Assembly (NCBI GenBank): GCA_022826185.1
Contig: JAJDVH010000063.1
Span: 1-37,780, forward strand
Origin: Alphaproteobacteria bacterium
GTDB lineage: Bacteria; Pseudomonadota; Alphaproteobacteria; Bin95
Reading direction: 5' to 3'
Length of the DNA: 37,780 bases
The translations under genes were made by a program, and so were the position numbers. Shown here piece by piece: positions 21,897-31,233 of this stretch (position 1 is its first letter; every line of letters begins with the position of its first letter). The notes beneath the pieces are model-generated. The model was not told where the DNA came from and ran no database searches. It saw nothing but the letters and a program-made list of their open reading frames with translations.

Positions 21897-23669
21897 GTGA
21901 GCCCGGCCAGGGAGCTGCTCCAGCGCACCGCCACCGGGCTTCGACAAGCCTTCGACGACGAACAGATAGCCCTGGTGGCAGTCGCGCTCGTGGTCGGGCT
22001 CGCCGCCGGATGTTGCGCCGTGCTGTTCCGGGAGCTGCTCGCGATTTTCCAGTCGATCTTCCTCGGCACGGGCGAGGAAGACCTGACCGAGTTCATCTCG
22101 GAGCTGCCGGCCTGGAAAATCGTGCTTGCGCCCACGGTCGGCGGTCTGCTCGTGGGCATCTATATCCGCGTCTTTCTACGCGGCCGGCCTGTGGGTGTGG
22201 CGCAGGTGATGGAAGCGAGCGCCGCCGGCGGGCGCATGGAGCTTGCGCCGGCCCTGCACGGCGCCGTGGCCAATGCTCTGACACTCGGCGCCGGCGGGTC
22301 GTCGGGCAGGGAAGGGCCGGTGGTGCATCTGGGCGCGGCCGTCGCCTCCTGGCTGGCGCGGCGGTTCCACAACCGGAGGGGCGCTGCCCGCACGCTGCTC
22401 GCCTGCGGCGTCGCCGGGGCGGTGGCGGCTTCGTTCAACGCGCCGTTCGCGGGCATTTTCTTCGCCCAGGAGGTCGTGATCGGCCGGTACGCGTTCGGCG
22501 CGCTCGTGCCGGTCGCCGTGTCCTCCGTGGTCGCGACCCTGATCTCGCACGCGGTCTACGGGGCGTATCCGGCTTTCATCGTGCCTGAGTTCAGCCTGGG
22601 CTCCTGGCTGGAATTTCCGGCCTTCGTGCTGCTCGGCGGCGTGACGGCGGTGACGGCGGTCATCTTCATCCGCTCCATCCGGATCACGGCCCGGCTCGCG
22701 GAAGCCTCGACCGTGCCGGCATGGATGCGCCCCGCGCTCGCAGGGCTGGCGGTGGGGCTGATCGCGGTGGTCTTCCCGCAGGTGCTGGGCGTCGGATACG
22801 GCGCGACCGACAATGCGCTGAAAGCGGAATACGGGCTCTGGCTGCTGATCGGGCTGATCGTTGCCAAGACGGCCGCGACATCGCTCACAATCGGGGGCGG
22901 CATGGGCGGCGGGGTGTTCAGCCCGTCACTGTTCCTGGGCGCCATGCTCGGCGGGGCGTTCGGCTCCGTAGCCGGTTCGGTGGCGCCGCACCTCTTCGCC
23001 GGGCTCGGCGCCTATGCGCTGGTCGGCATGGGCGCGATGGCCGGCGCGGTTCTGGGTGCGCCGATCTCGACCATCCTCATCATGGTCGAGCTTACCGGCG
23101 ATTATCAGCTGACCATGGCGGTCACGCTCGCCACGGTAACGGCCGCCATGCTGACGCGAGCATTGAACGGCGCCTCCTATTTCCGCACCGTGCTGGCGGA
23201 GAGCGGCATCGACCTGGACGAGAGCCTCGAGACGGACGCCATGCGGCAGATGCGGGTACGCGGCGTGATGAGCCAGTCCTTCTCCTCCGTGCCGCGCACC
23301 ATGAAGATGCGGGAGTTGCGGGTCGCGCTCGCGACGGCCCCTTACGGCGAGCTTTTCGTCGTTGATCCGTCGAACCGCCTGTTCGGCACCATCACGCTGG
23401 CGGACCTGGACGAAGCGGCGTTCGATCCCGTGATCCAGGACCTGATCTGCGCCGGAGACGCCGCAAGGCTGAACCCGCCCATGCTGACGGTGGAAGATGA
23501 TCTCGAAAGCGCCTTCAACCTGATGGAGACGCGGCACGAGGAGCATATCGCCGTGGTGGACAACCGGGTGGACCGGCACCTGGTCGGCTTCATCCACGAG
23601 CGCGACGTGATGCTTGCCTACAACCGCGCCCTGGTCGATATGCACCGCCGCGGGGGAACGGCTTACTGA
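21897..23669 (+). CDS. ClC-family chloride channel/antiporter with CBS domains
   Basis: A ClC transporter of about 590 residues. The gating-Glu motif is GREGP (137-141, Glu139), followed by the anion-filter segment GGGVFSP (337-343). Glu192 (FFAQEVV) occupies the place of the internal proton-transfer Glu of E. coli ClC, so I infer a chloride/proton antiporter. About ten hydrophobic segments fill residues 20-430. The C-terminal ~150 residues form a pair of CBS domains (VRGVMSQSFSSVP, LVGFIHERDVM). I chose GTG at 21897, after the pentapeptide-gene stop; an in-frame ATG at 21849 is possible but would overlap that gene by 38 bases. It converges with the methylisocitrate lyase gene, 7 bases apart. 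Confidence 0.9.
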   Translation: MSPARELLQRTATGLRQAFDDEQIALVAVALVVGLAAGCCAVLFRELLAIFQSIFLGTGEEDLTEFISELPAWKIVLAPTVGGLLVGIYIRVFLRGRPVGVAQVMEASAAGGRMELAPALHGAVANALTLGAGGSSGREGPVVHLGAAVASWLARRFHNRRGAARTLLACGVAGAVAASFNAPFAGIFFAQEVVIGRYAFGALVPVAVSSVVATLISHAVYGAYPAFIVPEFSLGSWLEFPAFVLLGGVTAVTAVIFIRSIRITARLAEASTVPAWMRPALAGLAVGLIAVVFPQVLGVGYGATDNALKAEYGLWLLIGLIVAKTAATSLTIGGGMGGGVFSPSLFLGAMLGGAFGSVAGSVAPHLFAGLGAYALVGMGAMAGAVLGAPISTILIMVELTGDYQLTMAVTLATVTAAMLTRALNGASYFRTVLAESGIDLDESLETDAMRQMRVRGVMSQSFSSVPRTMKMRELRVALATAPYGELFVVDPSNRLFGTITLADLDEAAFDPVIQDLICAGDAARLNPPMLTVEDDLESAFNLMETRHEEHIAVVDNRVDRHLVGFIHERDVMLAYNRALVDMHRRGGTAY

Positions 23670-23676
23670 CTTCAGC

Positions 23677-24633
23677 TCATTCCTCGCCGGAAGGCGCGCG
23701 GCCGATATTGTGGCCGCGAAGGTCCCGCAGGTCGGGGGGCACGACACTGGCCGCGATGGAGGCGTCAAGGGCCTCGAATTCGCTGTAGCCGATCGTTTCG
23801 TAGAGCTCCGCCCGGCTCTGCATCGCGTCCAGCAGGGCCTCGGTGCTGTCGGCGTCGGCCAGGTGCGCATACATGTCGGCCATGGCCTTCGCCGCGATGC
23901 GCAGGGACGAGACCGGCCAGATCACCACCTTGCAGCCCATCGCCTCGAACTGCGCGCCGGTGAAATAGGGGGTGCGGCCGAACTCCGTCATGTTCGCCAT
24001 CAGCGGTGCGTTGACCGCTTGAGAGAACCGCCGGAACATCGCTTCGCTGATGAGGGCATCCGCGAAAACGATGTCGGCGCCCGCCTCTATATAGAGGTTG
24101 GCGCGTTCGATGCCCGCTTCCAGGCCCTCCTGGGCGACGGCGTCCGTGCGCGCGATGATGCGCAGATGCGTGCGCGCCCGGTGCGCGGCCTCCACCTTGC
24201 GCGCCATCTCTTCCGGGGCTGCGAGCTGCTTGTCGTTCAGGTGGCCGCATTTCTTCGGCAGCAGCTGGTCCTCGATCTGCACGGCGGCGGCGCCGGCGGC
24301 CTCCAGTTCGCGGACCGTGCGCATGACATTCAGCACTTCGCCATAGCCGGTGTCGGCGTCCACGATGAGCGGCAACTGCGTCGCGCGGTAAATGCTGCGG
24401 ACGTGGTGGCAGAGCTCGTCCAGTCCGATCACGCCCAGGTCCGGCAGGCCCATCGAAGCCGTGACCGCCGCGCCGGAGACATAGAGGCACCGGAAGCCCG
24501 CCCGCTTGGCGAGCAGGCCGGCCATCGCATTGTGCGCGCCGGGCGCCCGCAGGATACCGGGCCGGGCCAGCAGGGCGGCGAAGCGCTGTCCCGAAGGCTC
24601 CTTGATCCACCGGTCATTGGTAAGCCAGGTCAT
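23677..24633 (-). CDS. prpB: 2-methylisocitrate lyase (isocitrate lyase/PEP mutase family)
   Basis: A 318-residue enzyme of the isocitrate lyase/PEP mutase superfamily. It has DADTGYG (92-98) for Mg2+ binding and the catalytic loop KKCGH (127-131, Cys129), close to the KRCGH of PrpB. The C-terminal MQSRAELYETIGYSEFE also matches PrpB-type enzymes. Methylisocitrate lyase splits 2-methylisocitrate into pyruvate and succinate in propionate catabolism. No prpC or prpD is adjacent, so a related C-C lyase function (for example on dimethylmalate) is possible. The start is the ATG at 24633; the gene stands alone on the minus strand, about 90 bases beyond the neighbouring operon's last ORF. Confidence 0.85.
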   Translation of the reverse strand: MTWLTNDRWIKEPSGQRFAALLARPGILRAPGAHNAMAGLLAKRAGFRCLYVSGAAVTASMGLPDLGVIGLDELCHHVRSIYRATQLPLIVDADTGYGEVLNVMRTVRELEAAGAAAVQIEDQLLPKKCGHLNDKQLAAPEEMARKVEAAHRARTHLRIIARTDAVAQEGLEAGIERANLYIEAGADIVFADALISEAMFRRFSQAVNAPLMANMTEFGRTPYFTGAQFEAMGCKVVIWPVSSLRIAAKAMADMYAHLADADSTEALLDAMQSRAELYETIGYSEFEALDASIAASVVPPDLRDLRGHNIGRAPSGEE

Positions 24634-24725
24634 CGAACCTCCTCCGGCGGCCTGTCTCTGGCCGCACCCCGGTCTCCGCGTTTCCCCTGCTCAGGGTAGC
24701 CGACGATAGGAGTCGTTGCTCCCGG

Positions 24726-24941
24726 CTACCGTTCGGCTTCCCACTCCACATCGACCGGAGCCGTCAAATCGGTTCCCGGCGGAATTTTGACGGTTCCCTT
24801 GAGAGCACCGAAGATTTGCGAGAAAGACCCGGGATTGCCCGTTCCCGTCGAACCTTCCGCATTCTCTTGCTGCGGTAATCCGGCGCCGGATTTCCGGGTC
24901 CGTCGGGCAGCTCTTTCTCCGGATGACTCGCTCATTGCCAT
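24726..24941 (-). CDS. Small hypothetical protein at the operon end
   Basis: A 71-residue protein: a disordered Ser/Gly/Arg-rich N-terminus, then a compact C-terminus (IFGALKGTVKIPPGTDLTAPVDVEWEAER). The tail vaguely resembles C-terminal segments of some antitoxin-like small proteins, but I cannot place it in a family and see no toxin gene beside it. It starts 4 bases after the stop of the PaaK-like ligase gene, so it is probably the last cistron of the ABC operon; the second ATG (24935) has better spacing to the AGG in TGAGGCA. Confidence 0.5.
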   Translation of the reverse strand: MAMSESSGERAARRTRKSGAGLPQQENAEGSTGTGNPGSFSQIFGALKGTVKIPPGTDLTAPVDVEWEAER

Positions 24942-24945
24942 TGCC

Positions 24946-26184
24946 TCAGTCGTAGCTGCGCTGGTCGTCGATCACCTTGCCGTCGTTCGGCAGGGAGTCG
25001 GCGAACTCGATGCGGCCGCGCATCTTGCACTCGGCGCGGAAGCTCTCGGCGACGGCGTCGCGGAAGCCGTCACCGCGGGCGGGCGCCTCGACCATCAGGG
25101 TGGCGGTGTCGAGATTGTTCTCGGAGCCGACCACGAGCCTGAGCCGCGCAATCTCCGGGTGGCGGGCCAGCACGCGGTTCACCTGCTCCGGGCGGATGAA
25201 CATGCCGCGCACCTTTGCCGTCTGGTCCGCCCGGCCCATCCAGCCCTTGATGCGGGTGTTCGTGCGCCCGCAGGAGCTTTGCCCCGCATCGACGGCGGAC
25301 ATGTCGCCGGTCGCGAAGCGGAACAGCGGATAGTCGTCGGTCAGGGTCGTCACCACGACCTCGCCGACCTCGCCGTCCGGCACCGGGTCGCCGGAGCCGG
25401 GCCGGACGATCTCCACGATCACGCCCTCGGCAAGCACCATGCCTTCCAGCGCAGGCGTTTCATAGGCGACCAACCCGACATCGGCCGTGCCGTAGTTCTG
25501 CATCACATTGACGCCCTTGCCCCGGATTTCCGCCCTGAGCGAGGGGAAGAGCGCGCCGCCGCCGACCAGCGCCTTTGAGAGCGAGGGCAGCGCCGTGCCC
25601 ATCTCTTCGGCCTTGTCCAGCACGATCTTCAGGAAATCGGGCGTGCCCATGAAGCCGACGGCGCCGAAATGCCGGATCGCCTCGACCTGCTGTTCGGTCT
25701 GGCCGACGCCGCCGGGAAACACCGTGCAGCCGAGCGCCTCCGCCGCGCTCTCCATCATGAAGGCGCCGGGGGTGAAGTGGTAGCTGAAGGTGTTGTGGAC
25801 GACATCGCCCTTGCGGAAGCCCGCGGCATAGAGCGAGCGCGCGCCCCGGAACCAGTCGGGTTTCGCGCCCATGGGCTCGCAGATCGGCCCGGGCGAGCGG
25901 AACACGCGCCGGAACTCGCCCACGGGCACGATCGTCATGCCGCCGAAGGGCGGGTCCGCCGCCTGCACTTCCATCAGGTCTGATTTGCGGGTGACGGGCA
26001 GGGCCGCCAGCGCTTCGCGGGAGGTGATGTCGCCGGCCTCGACCCCGGCGAGCGCCCGCCGCCAGTAAGGCGCCTTGTCCTTGGCAAGGGCGATCAGACC
26101 GCGCAACTCGTCGAACTGCTCGCGCTCACGCTGCTCCGGGTCCCGGATCTCCAGCTTGTCGTAAAAGTCGCCGTTTGCGGTCAT
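24946..26184 (-). CDS. Phenylacetate-CoA ligase-like (PaaK family) adenylate-forming enzyme
   Basis: A 412-residue ANL-superfamily ligase of the PaaK type. It shows the shortened N-terminus of this group, a motif near FRSPGP in place of the usual SSGTTG phosphate loop, QNYGTADVG (A5), LFRFATGDMS (A7-like) and a C-terminal GKVIDDQRSYD bearing the probable catalytic Lys. It should convert an aromatic or other carboxylic acid to its acyl-CoA via an acyl-adenylate. It lies 6 bases downstream of livF within the branched-chain-type ABC operon. The altered phosphate loop makes a specific substrate, or even full activity, uncertain. Confidence 0.85.
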   Translation of the reverse strand: MTANGDFYDKLEIRDPEQREREQFDELRGLIALAKDKAPYWRRALAGVEAGDITSREALAALPVTRKSDLMEVQAADPPFGGMTIVPVGEFRRVFRSPGPICEPMGAKPDWFRGARSLYAAGFRKGDVVHNTFSYHFTPGAFMMESAAEALGCTVFPGGVGQTEQQVEAIRHFGAVGFMGTPDFLKIVLDKAEEMGTALPSLSKALVGGGALFPSLRAEIRGKGVNVMQNYGTADVGLVAYETPALEGMVLAEGVIVEIVRPGSGDPVPDGEVGEVVVTTLTDDYPLFRFATGDMSAVDAGQSSCGRTNTRIKGWMGRADQTAKVRGMFIRPEQVNRVLARHPEIARLRLVVGSENNLDTATLMVEAPARGDGFRDAVAESFRAECKMRGRIEFADSLPNDGKVIDDQRSYD

Positions 26185-26190
26185 GGTGCC

Positions 26191-27003
26191 TCATACCCAG
26201 CGTTTGCGCCGACGATAGAATTTGATGTCCCGGTAGCTCCTGCGTCCGGTCGAGCTGATGCCGAGATAGAACTCCTTGACGTCCTCGTTCTCGCGAAGAT
26301 CGGCGGCCTCGCCGTCCATGACGATGCGCCCGTTCTCCAGGATGTAGCCGTAATGGGCGTATTTGAGCGCCATGTTGGTGTTCTGCTCGGCCAGCAGGAT
26401 CGAGCAGTTTTCCTCTTCGTTGATGCGCTTGACGATCTCGAAGATCTGTTCGACGAGCTGCGGGGCGAGACCCATGGAAGGTTCGTCCAGCAGGATCATC
26501 TGCGGCCTCGACATGAGCGCGCGGCCGATGGCGCACATCTGCTGCTCGCCGCCGGAAATATAGCCGGCGAGGCTTTTGCGACGGCTCTTGAGAGCCGGGA
26601 AATATCCGTAAACCGCATCGAGGTCGTCATTGAGTTCCGACCGGCGGGCATGGCGCGTATAGGCGCCCGTCAGCAGGTTTTCCTCGACGGTCAAATGTTC
26701 GAAACAATGGCGGCCTTCCATCACCTGGATGACGCCCTTGCGCACGAGGTCGGTCGGCGTCAGCGCATCGATCTGCTCGCCCTGATAGAGGATCGAGCCC
26801 TTGGTGACCTCGCCGCGCTCGGCGCGCAGCAGGTTGGAGACGGCCTTGAGGGTTGTCGTCTTTCCGGCCCCGTTCGCGCCGAGGAGGGTGACGATACCCC
26901 CCTTCGGCACGTGGAGGGAGACGCCCTTCAGCACGAGGATGACGTGGTCGTAAATGACCTCGACATTGTTGACTTCGAGGACGTTGCCAACGGTCTCGTT
27001 CAT
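26191..27003 (-). CDS. livF: ABC transporter ATP-binding protein, LivF type
   Basis: A 270-residue ATPase of a branched-chain-amino-acid-type importer. Walker A is GANGAGKT (42-49), the signature is ISGGEQQM, and Walker B is MILLDEPSMGLAP. The characteristic basic tail YRDIKFYRRRKRWV is typical of LivF homologues from clusters that also carry acyl-CoA ligases. I start at the ATG at 27003; a TTG 24 bases upstream would add eight residues without family support. It pairs with LivG to drive the LivHM permease. Confidence 0.93.
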   Translation of the reverse strand: MNETVGNVLEVNNVEVIYDHVILVLKGVSLHVPKGGIVTLLGANGAGKTTTLKAVSNLLRAERGEVTKGSILYQGEQIDALTPTDLVRKGVIQVMEGRHCFEHLTVEENLLTGAYTRHARRSELNDDLDAVYGYFPALKSRRKSLAGYISGGEQQMCAIGRALMSRPQMILLDEPSMGLAPQLVEQIFEIVKRINEEENCSILLAEQNTNMALKYAHYGYILENGRIVMDGEAADLRENEDVKEFYLGISSTGRRSYRDIKFYRRRKRWV

Positions 27004-27042
27004 GGGCTTCCGGGCCTCTCCCGCCAATGGGGCCGCGCCGCT

Positions 27043-28347
27043 CTACGAGCAGTCGCGCGGGGTGATGTTGTTGTCCTTCGCGTACTGGGCTGCATCCTGC
27101 TCGATCAGCGGGCGCACGACATCGCTCATCGCCGGGATCCAGTCGGTGATGATGTCCCAGCCCTTGCCGTTCCACTGCTGGATCAGGATCGCCGGGTTGG
27201 TGCCTTCGTGGTTCAGGCAGGTCACCTTGGTCGGCGGCATCAGCCCCGTCAGGCCGAGACCCTCGATATCCTCTGCGGTGAGATCGAGATTCTCGAACGC
27301 CCAGCGCACCTGTTCGCCGGTGACGCGCTTGCCCTTGCCGTATTTCTCCTGGGCCAGCCGCACCGCTTCCACGATATAGGCGGCGTTCACCATGCCGCGG
27401 TTGTAGAGCACCGTGCCCCTGTCGCCGTCGTCGCTCAGGCCGCTCATACCCTCCATGTCCTCGAAGACCTTGTAGTCGGTCCCGGCTCCGTTGAAGGTCG
27501 CGCCCTTGTAGCCGATGGCGCCGTCGCCGGCCGGCAGCACGTCCTGCTCGGAAGCGGACCACCAGTTGCCGATGAACTTGCTCATGTCGAACTTGATGTT
27601 CGCGGCTTCCTTGACGGCGGTGGCGTTCATCACGCCCCAGCCCCACATGATGATGTAGGCCGGCTTGGTGCGGCGGATCTGGAGCCAGACCGACTTCTGC
27701 TCGGTTCCCGTCGCGAACGGAACCGGATACTTGTCGTAGGTGAAGCCGAACTTCTCGGCCAGGATGTCGAAGGTCGGGATCGGCTCCTTGCCGTAGGGAT
27801 GATCGAGGAAGATGAAGGCGAACCGTTGCCCCTTCAGCGCCTCGAGCCCGCCCATCTCGTTGGCGATGTACTGGATGACGGCCGTGGCCTGGCTCCAGTA
27901 GGTTGCCGGGAAGTTGAAGACGTAGGGGAAGACCCGCCCGTCAGCGGCGCTGGTGCGGCCATAGCCCATCGACAGGATCGGAATCTTGTCGGCCGTGGCC
28001 TTGTCGATCAGCGCATAGGTCGTGCCGGTGGAATACGGGCTCACGGCGGTCGCGCCGCCATGCTTGTCCTTCAGCCGGTCGTAGCATTCGACGCCGCGGT
28101 CGGTCTTGTAGCCGTATTCGCACTCCTCGACGATGAACTTGACGCCGTTGACGCCGCCGTCGCGTTCGTTGATGAGGTGGAAGTAATCGACATAGCCGTT
28201 GGCGGTCGGAATACCGCCGGGCGCGAAGGGGCCTGTGCGGTAGGTGAGCGCGGGGATGAACTGGCCTTCCTCGGCCTGGGCAACGCCGATGGCGCCGGCC
28301 GCAATGGCTGCGGCCACACCGGCCATCACCAGTTTTTTCGTGAGCAT
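27043..28347 (-). CDS. Periplasmic substrate-binding protein of a branched-chain-type ABC importer
   Basis: A 434-residue exported type I periplasmic binding protein (LivK/receptor family ligand-binding). The signal peptide covers about 1-25 (LVMAGVAAAIAAGAIGVAQA, cut before EEG). The ligand domain includes GATAVSPYSTGTTYALIDKA, KIPILSMGYGR and a long VGNWW-type region; Cys residues near 81, 90, 401 and the C-terminus may form disulfides. The strong site GGGAGG lies just upstream of the ATG at 28347. The ligand is unknown; linkage to two CoA ligases suggests a carboxylate (aromatic or fatty-acid-like) rather than an amino acid. Confidence 0.93.
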   Translation of the reverse strand: MLTKKLVMAGVAAAIAAGAIGVAQAEEGQFIPALTYRTGPFAPGGIPTANGYVDYFHLINERDGGVNGVKFIVEECEYGYKTDRGVECYDRLKDKHGGATAVSPYSTGTTYALIDKATADKIPILSMGYGRTSAADGRVFPYVFNFPATYWSQATAVIQYIANEMGGLEALKGQRFAFIFLDHPYGKEPIPTFDILAEKFGFTYDKYPVPFATGTEQKSVWLQIRRTKPAYIIMWGWGVMNATAVKEAANIKFDMSKFIGNWWSASEQDVLPAGDGAIGYKGATFNGAGTDYKVFEDMEGMSGLSDDGDRGTVLYNRGMVNAAYIVEAVRLAQEKYGKGKRVTGEQVRWAFENLDLTAEDIEGLGLTGLMPPTKVTCLNHEGTNPAILIQQWNGKGWDIITDWIPAMSDVVRPLIEQDAAQYAKDNNITPRDCS

Positions 28348-28406
28348 GATGGGGAACCTCCCTTGGGTTTCTGCCTCGTCGGCATTGCGGCCGGTTTCCG
28401 CCATGG

Positions 28407-29483
28407 TCAATAGGGAAACGGCCAGAGGCGCAGCTTCTCCTTGGCAATCTGCCACAGCCGCGCCAGACCATGCGGTTCGACGATCAGGAAGAAGATGATG
28501 AGAACGCCGAACAGCATGAATTCGATATGGGTAATCGTATCGCTCGCCACGGAGTAGCCGAACCATCCAGGCGCGCTGTTGAGGAAGATCGGAAGCAGGA
28601 AGATGAACGCGGCGCCAAGGAAGGAGCCGAGCACGCTGCCGAGACCGCCGACGATGACCATGAACAGCACCTGGAAGGACCGGTTGATGTCGAAGGCGGT
28701 CGGTTCCACGGAGTTGATGTAGCACATGGCCCAGAGGGCGCCCGCGACACCGCAATAGAAGCTGGAGATCGCAAAGGCGGAGAGCTTCGTCGGGAGCGGC
28801 CGGATGCCGACCAGCTCCGCAGCGATGTCCATGTCCCGGATCGCCATCCAGGACCGCCCGATGCGCGAACGCGCCAGATTGCGCGCAATCCAGGCGAGCA
28901 CGATGACAAAGGCCAGCACGAACAGGTATTTCGCCTCATCGCCTGCCGCGGCGCCCGTGACCTGGAAGCCGAAGACGGTGCGCGGCGGCGCCGGCGGCAC
29001 GCCCGAGATCGAGTCGTTGACGAACCACGGCACCTTGACGAACAGCCAGAGCAGGAAGAACTGCGCCGCCAGCGTGGCAACCGCAAGGTAGAAGCCCTTG
29101 ATGCGCAGGCTCGGCAGGCCGAAAGCGATGCCGATGGCGGCCGCGCAAAGCCCGGCCAGCGGGATGACGACCCAGATCGGCAGCCAGGTGATGTTGGTTG
29201 CGATCTTGTAGGCGAGATAGGCGCCAGCGGCCATGAAGGCGCCGGTGCCCAGCGAAAGCTGGCCGCAATAGCCGGTCAGGATGTTGAGGCCCAGCGCGGC
29301 GATCGAAAGGATCAGCACCGGGAGCAGGATCGAGACCATCAGATATTCGCTCGCGAGGAGCGGCACTCCGACGATTGCAAAGGCGGCCAACGCGAACACG
29401 AACCAGCGGTCGAGCGGGATCGTGAGCATCGCCTGGTCGGCGGAATAGCTGGTCTTGAACTGTCCGGCTTCGCGGTAAAGCAT
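28407..29483 (-). CDS. livM: Branched-chain-type ABC permease, LivM family
   Basis: A 358-residue inner-membrane permease with about ten hydrophobic segments. The LivM signatures GLNILTGYCGQLSLGTGAFMAAGAY and the cytosolic coupling loop WMAIRDMDIAAELVGI are present, followed by VGGLGSVLGSFLGAAF. It forms the translocation path with LivH. It lies 4 bases after livH and 59 bases before the substrate-binding-protein gene. Confidence 0.94.
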   Translation of the reverse strand: MLYREAGQFKTSYSADQAMLTIPLDRWFVFALAAFAIVGVPLLASEYLMVSILLPVLILSIAALGLNILTGYCGQLSLGTGAFMAAGAYLAYKIATNITWLPIWVVIPLAGLCAAAIGIAFGLPSLRIKGFYLAVATLAAQFFLLWLFVKVPWFVNDSISGVPPAPPRTVFGFQVTGAAAGDEAKYLFVLAFVIVLAWIARNLARSRIGRSWMAIRDMDIAAELVGIRPLPTKLSAFAISSFYCGVAGALWAMCYINSVEPTAFDINRSFQVLFMVIVGGLGSVLGSFLGAAFIFLLPIFLNSAPGWFGYSVASDTITHIEFMLFGVLIIFFLIVEPHGLARLWQIAKEKLRLWPFPY

Positions 29484-29487
29484 CAGG

Positions 29488-30438
29488 TCATACCCGTTCG
29501 ATGATCTTCTCGCCGAACAGGCCCTGCGGCCTGAAGAACAGGAAGATCATGGCGACGATATAGGCGAACCAGTCCTCTGTCGCACCCTCGAGCAGGGGAA
29601 CGCCCCAGTAGTTCTCGAACACCTTCTCGCCGGCCCCGACGATCAGCCCGCCGATGATGGCGCCCGGGATCGAGGTGAAACCGCCGAGAATCAGGACCGG
29701 CAGCGCCTTGAGCGCAATGGTGGAGAGCGCGAACTGCACGCCGAGCTTGGCTCCCCACATGATGCCGGCCGCGAGCGCCACGAAACCGGCCACCGCCCAC
29801 ACGATCACCCAGATATTGTTGAGCGGGATGCCGACCGAGAGCGCCGCCTGGTGGTCGTCGGCGACCGCGCGCAGCGCCCGCCCGACGGGCGTGAAGTGGA
29901 AGAAGAGCGCCAGCGTGGTAACCAGGAAGGCTGCGATCACGCCGGCGAACAGGTCGGCGGACTGCACCAGGATTTCGCCGAAGCCCGCCTCCCAGAAGAG
30001 CGCCTCGTCCGGGATGCCGACGCGGACCGGGCGCACGTCGCCGCCCCAGAGCGTCTCCCCGAAGCCTTCCAGGAAGAAGGCGATGCCGATGGTCGCCATG
30101 AACAGGATGATCGGGTCCTGGTTCACCAGCGGCCGCAGCACCAGCCGGTCCACGACGAACGCAAGCGCGGTCATGATGCCGATCGTGATGACGAACGCGA
30201 GGATCGGATGGACGCCAAGGTCCATCAGCCCGACGAAGTTCAGCGCCGCGAACAGGACGAAGATGCCCTGGGCGAAGTTGAAGATGCCGGAGGCCTTGAA
30301 GATCAGCACGAAACCGAGCGCCACCAGCGAATACATGACGCCTGAAGTCAGCCCGCCGATCAGCACCTCCACCAGGAAGGCCGGCTCGACGACCATCTGG
30401 ACGAACGGGTCGATGAAGATGAGGTAAAGGGTTTCCAT
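29488..30438 (-). CDS. livH: Branched-chain-type ABC permease, LivH family
   Basis: A 316-residue membrane permease with eight or more hydrophobic segments. The LivH features GGLTSGVMYSLVALGFVLIFKASGIFNFAQG and the coupling loop VGRALRAVADDHQAALSVGI are clear, as is ILGGFTSIPGAIIGGLIVGAGE. It pairs with LivM. It lies 12 bases after livG in the operon. Confidence 0.94.
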   Translation of the reverse strand: METLYLIFIDPFVQMVVEPAFLVEVLIGGLTSGVMYSLVALGFVLIFKASGIFNFAQGIFVLFAALNFVGLMDLGVHPILAFVITIGIMTALAFVVDRLVLRPLVNQDPIILFMATIGIAFFLEGFGETLWGGDVRPVRVGIPDEALFWEAGFGEILVQSADLFAGVIAAFLVTTLALFFHFTPVGRALRAVADDHQAALSVGIPLNNIWVIVWAVAGFVALAAGIMWGAKLGVQFALSTIALKALPVLILGGFTSIPGAIIGGLIVGAGEKVFENYWGVPLLEGATEDWFAYIVAMIFLFFRPQGLFGEKIIERV

Positions 30439-30450
30439 CGCCGAACCGTC

Positions 30451-31233
30451 CTAGTCGTGGCTCACGCCCAGATAGGCGTCGATGACATCCTGGTTGCCGC
30501 GGACTTCGTCCGGCGTGCCTTCGGCGAGCTTCTTGCCGTAGTCGAGCACCACCACCCGGTCGGACAGGTCCATGACCACGCCCATATCGTGCTCGATCAG
30601 CGCGATCGTGGTGCCGAGCTCATGGTTGGTGGAGAGCACGAAGCGGCACATGTCCTCCTTTTCCTCGACATTCATGCCCGCCATCGGCTCGTCGAGCAGA
30701 AGCAATTCGGGCTCCGCCGCCAGCGCCCGCGCCAGCTCCACCCGTTTCTGCAGGCCGTATGGCAGGCGCCCGACGGGCGTCTTGCGGATCGACTGGATTT
30801 CCAGGAAGTCGATCACCTCCTCGACCTTCTCGCGATGCTCGATCTCCTCGCGCCGGCCGCGCCAGAAATAGAGCGCCTGTTCCGCCAGGGTGGCCCGCAT
30901 CTTGAGCATGCGGCCGGTCATGACGTTCTCCAGCGTCGTCATGCCCTTGAAGAGCGCGATGTTCTGGAAGGTGCGGCTGATGCCCTGCGCCGCCGCCTCG
31001 TGGGGGCGCATCTGGCGGCGTTCCGCGCCCTTGAAGGTGATGGTGCCTTCCTGCGGATGATAGAAGCCGTTGATGCAATTCAGCATTGACGACTTGCCGG
31101 CGCCGTTGGGGCCGATGATGGCGAAGATCTCGCCTTCGTGGATATCGAAGCTCACATCCGTCAGCGCGCGGACGCCGCCGAAGCGCAGCGAAATTTCCTT
31201 GACGCTGAGCAGGATGTCTCCCGGCCGCGTCAT
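30451..31233 (-). CDS. livG: ABC transporter ATP-binding protein, LivG type
   Basis: A 260-residue ATPase. Walker A is GPNGAGKS (41-48) and Walker B is LLLLDEPMAGMN. The signature motif is degenerate (GRLPYGLQKRVELARAL instead of LSGGQ), as is usual for LivG homologues. It forms the ATPase pair with LivF. It overlaps the upstream acyl-CoA synthetase by ATGA (31230-31233), evidence for translational coupling of acid activation and transport genes. Confidence 0.94.
   Translation of the reverse strand: MTRPGDILLSVKEISLRFGGVRALTDVSFDIHEGEIFAIIGPNGAGKSSMLNCINGFYHPQEGTITFKGAERRQMRPHEAAAQGISRTFQNIALFKGMTTLENVMTGRMLKMRATLAEQALYFWRGRREEIEHREKVEEVIDFLEIQSIRKTPVGRLPYGLQKRVELARALAAEPELLLLDEPMAGMNVEEKEDMCRFVLSTNHELGTTIALIEHDMGVVMDLSDRVVVLDYGKKLAEGTPDEVRGNQDVIDAYLGVSHD

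Noticed and set aside
26353-28413. 686-codon plus-strand ORF opposite livF and the binding-protein gene
   Set aside because: Antisense shadow with Asp/His/Gly-rich composition and no domain, against two well-supported transporter genes.
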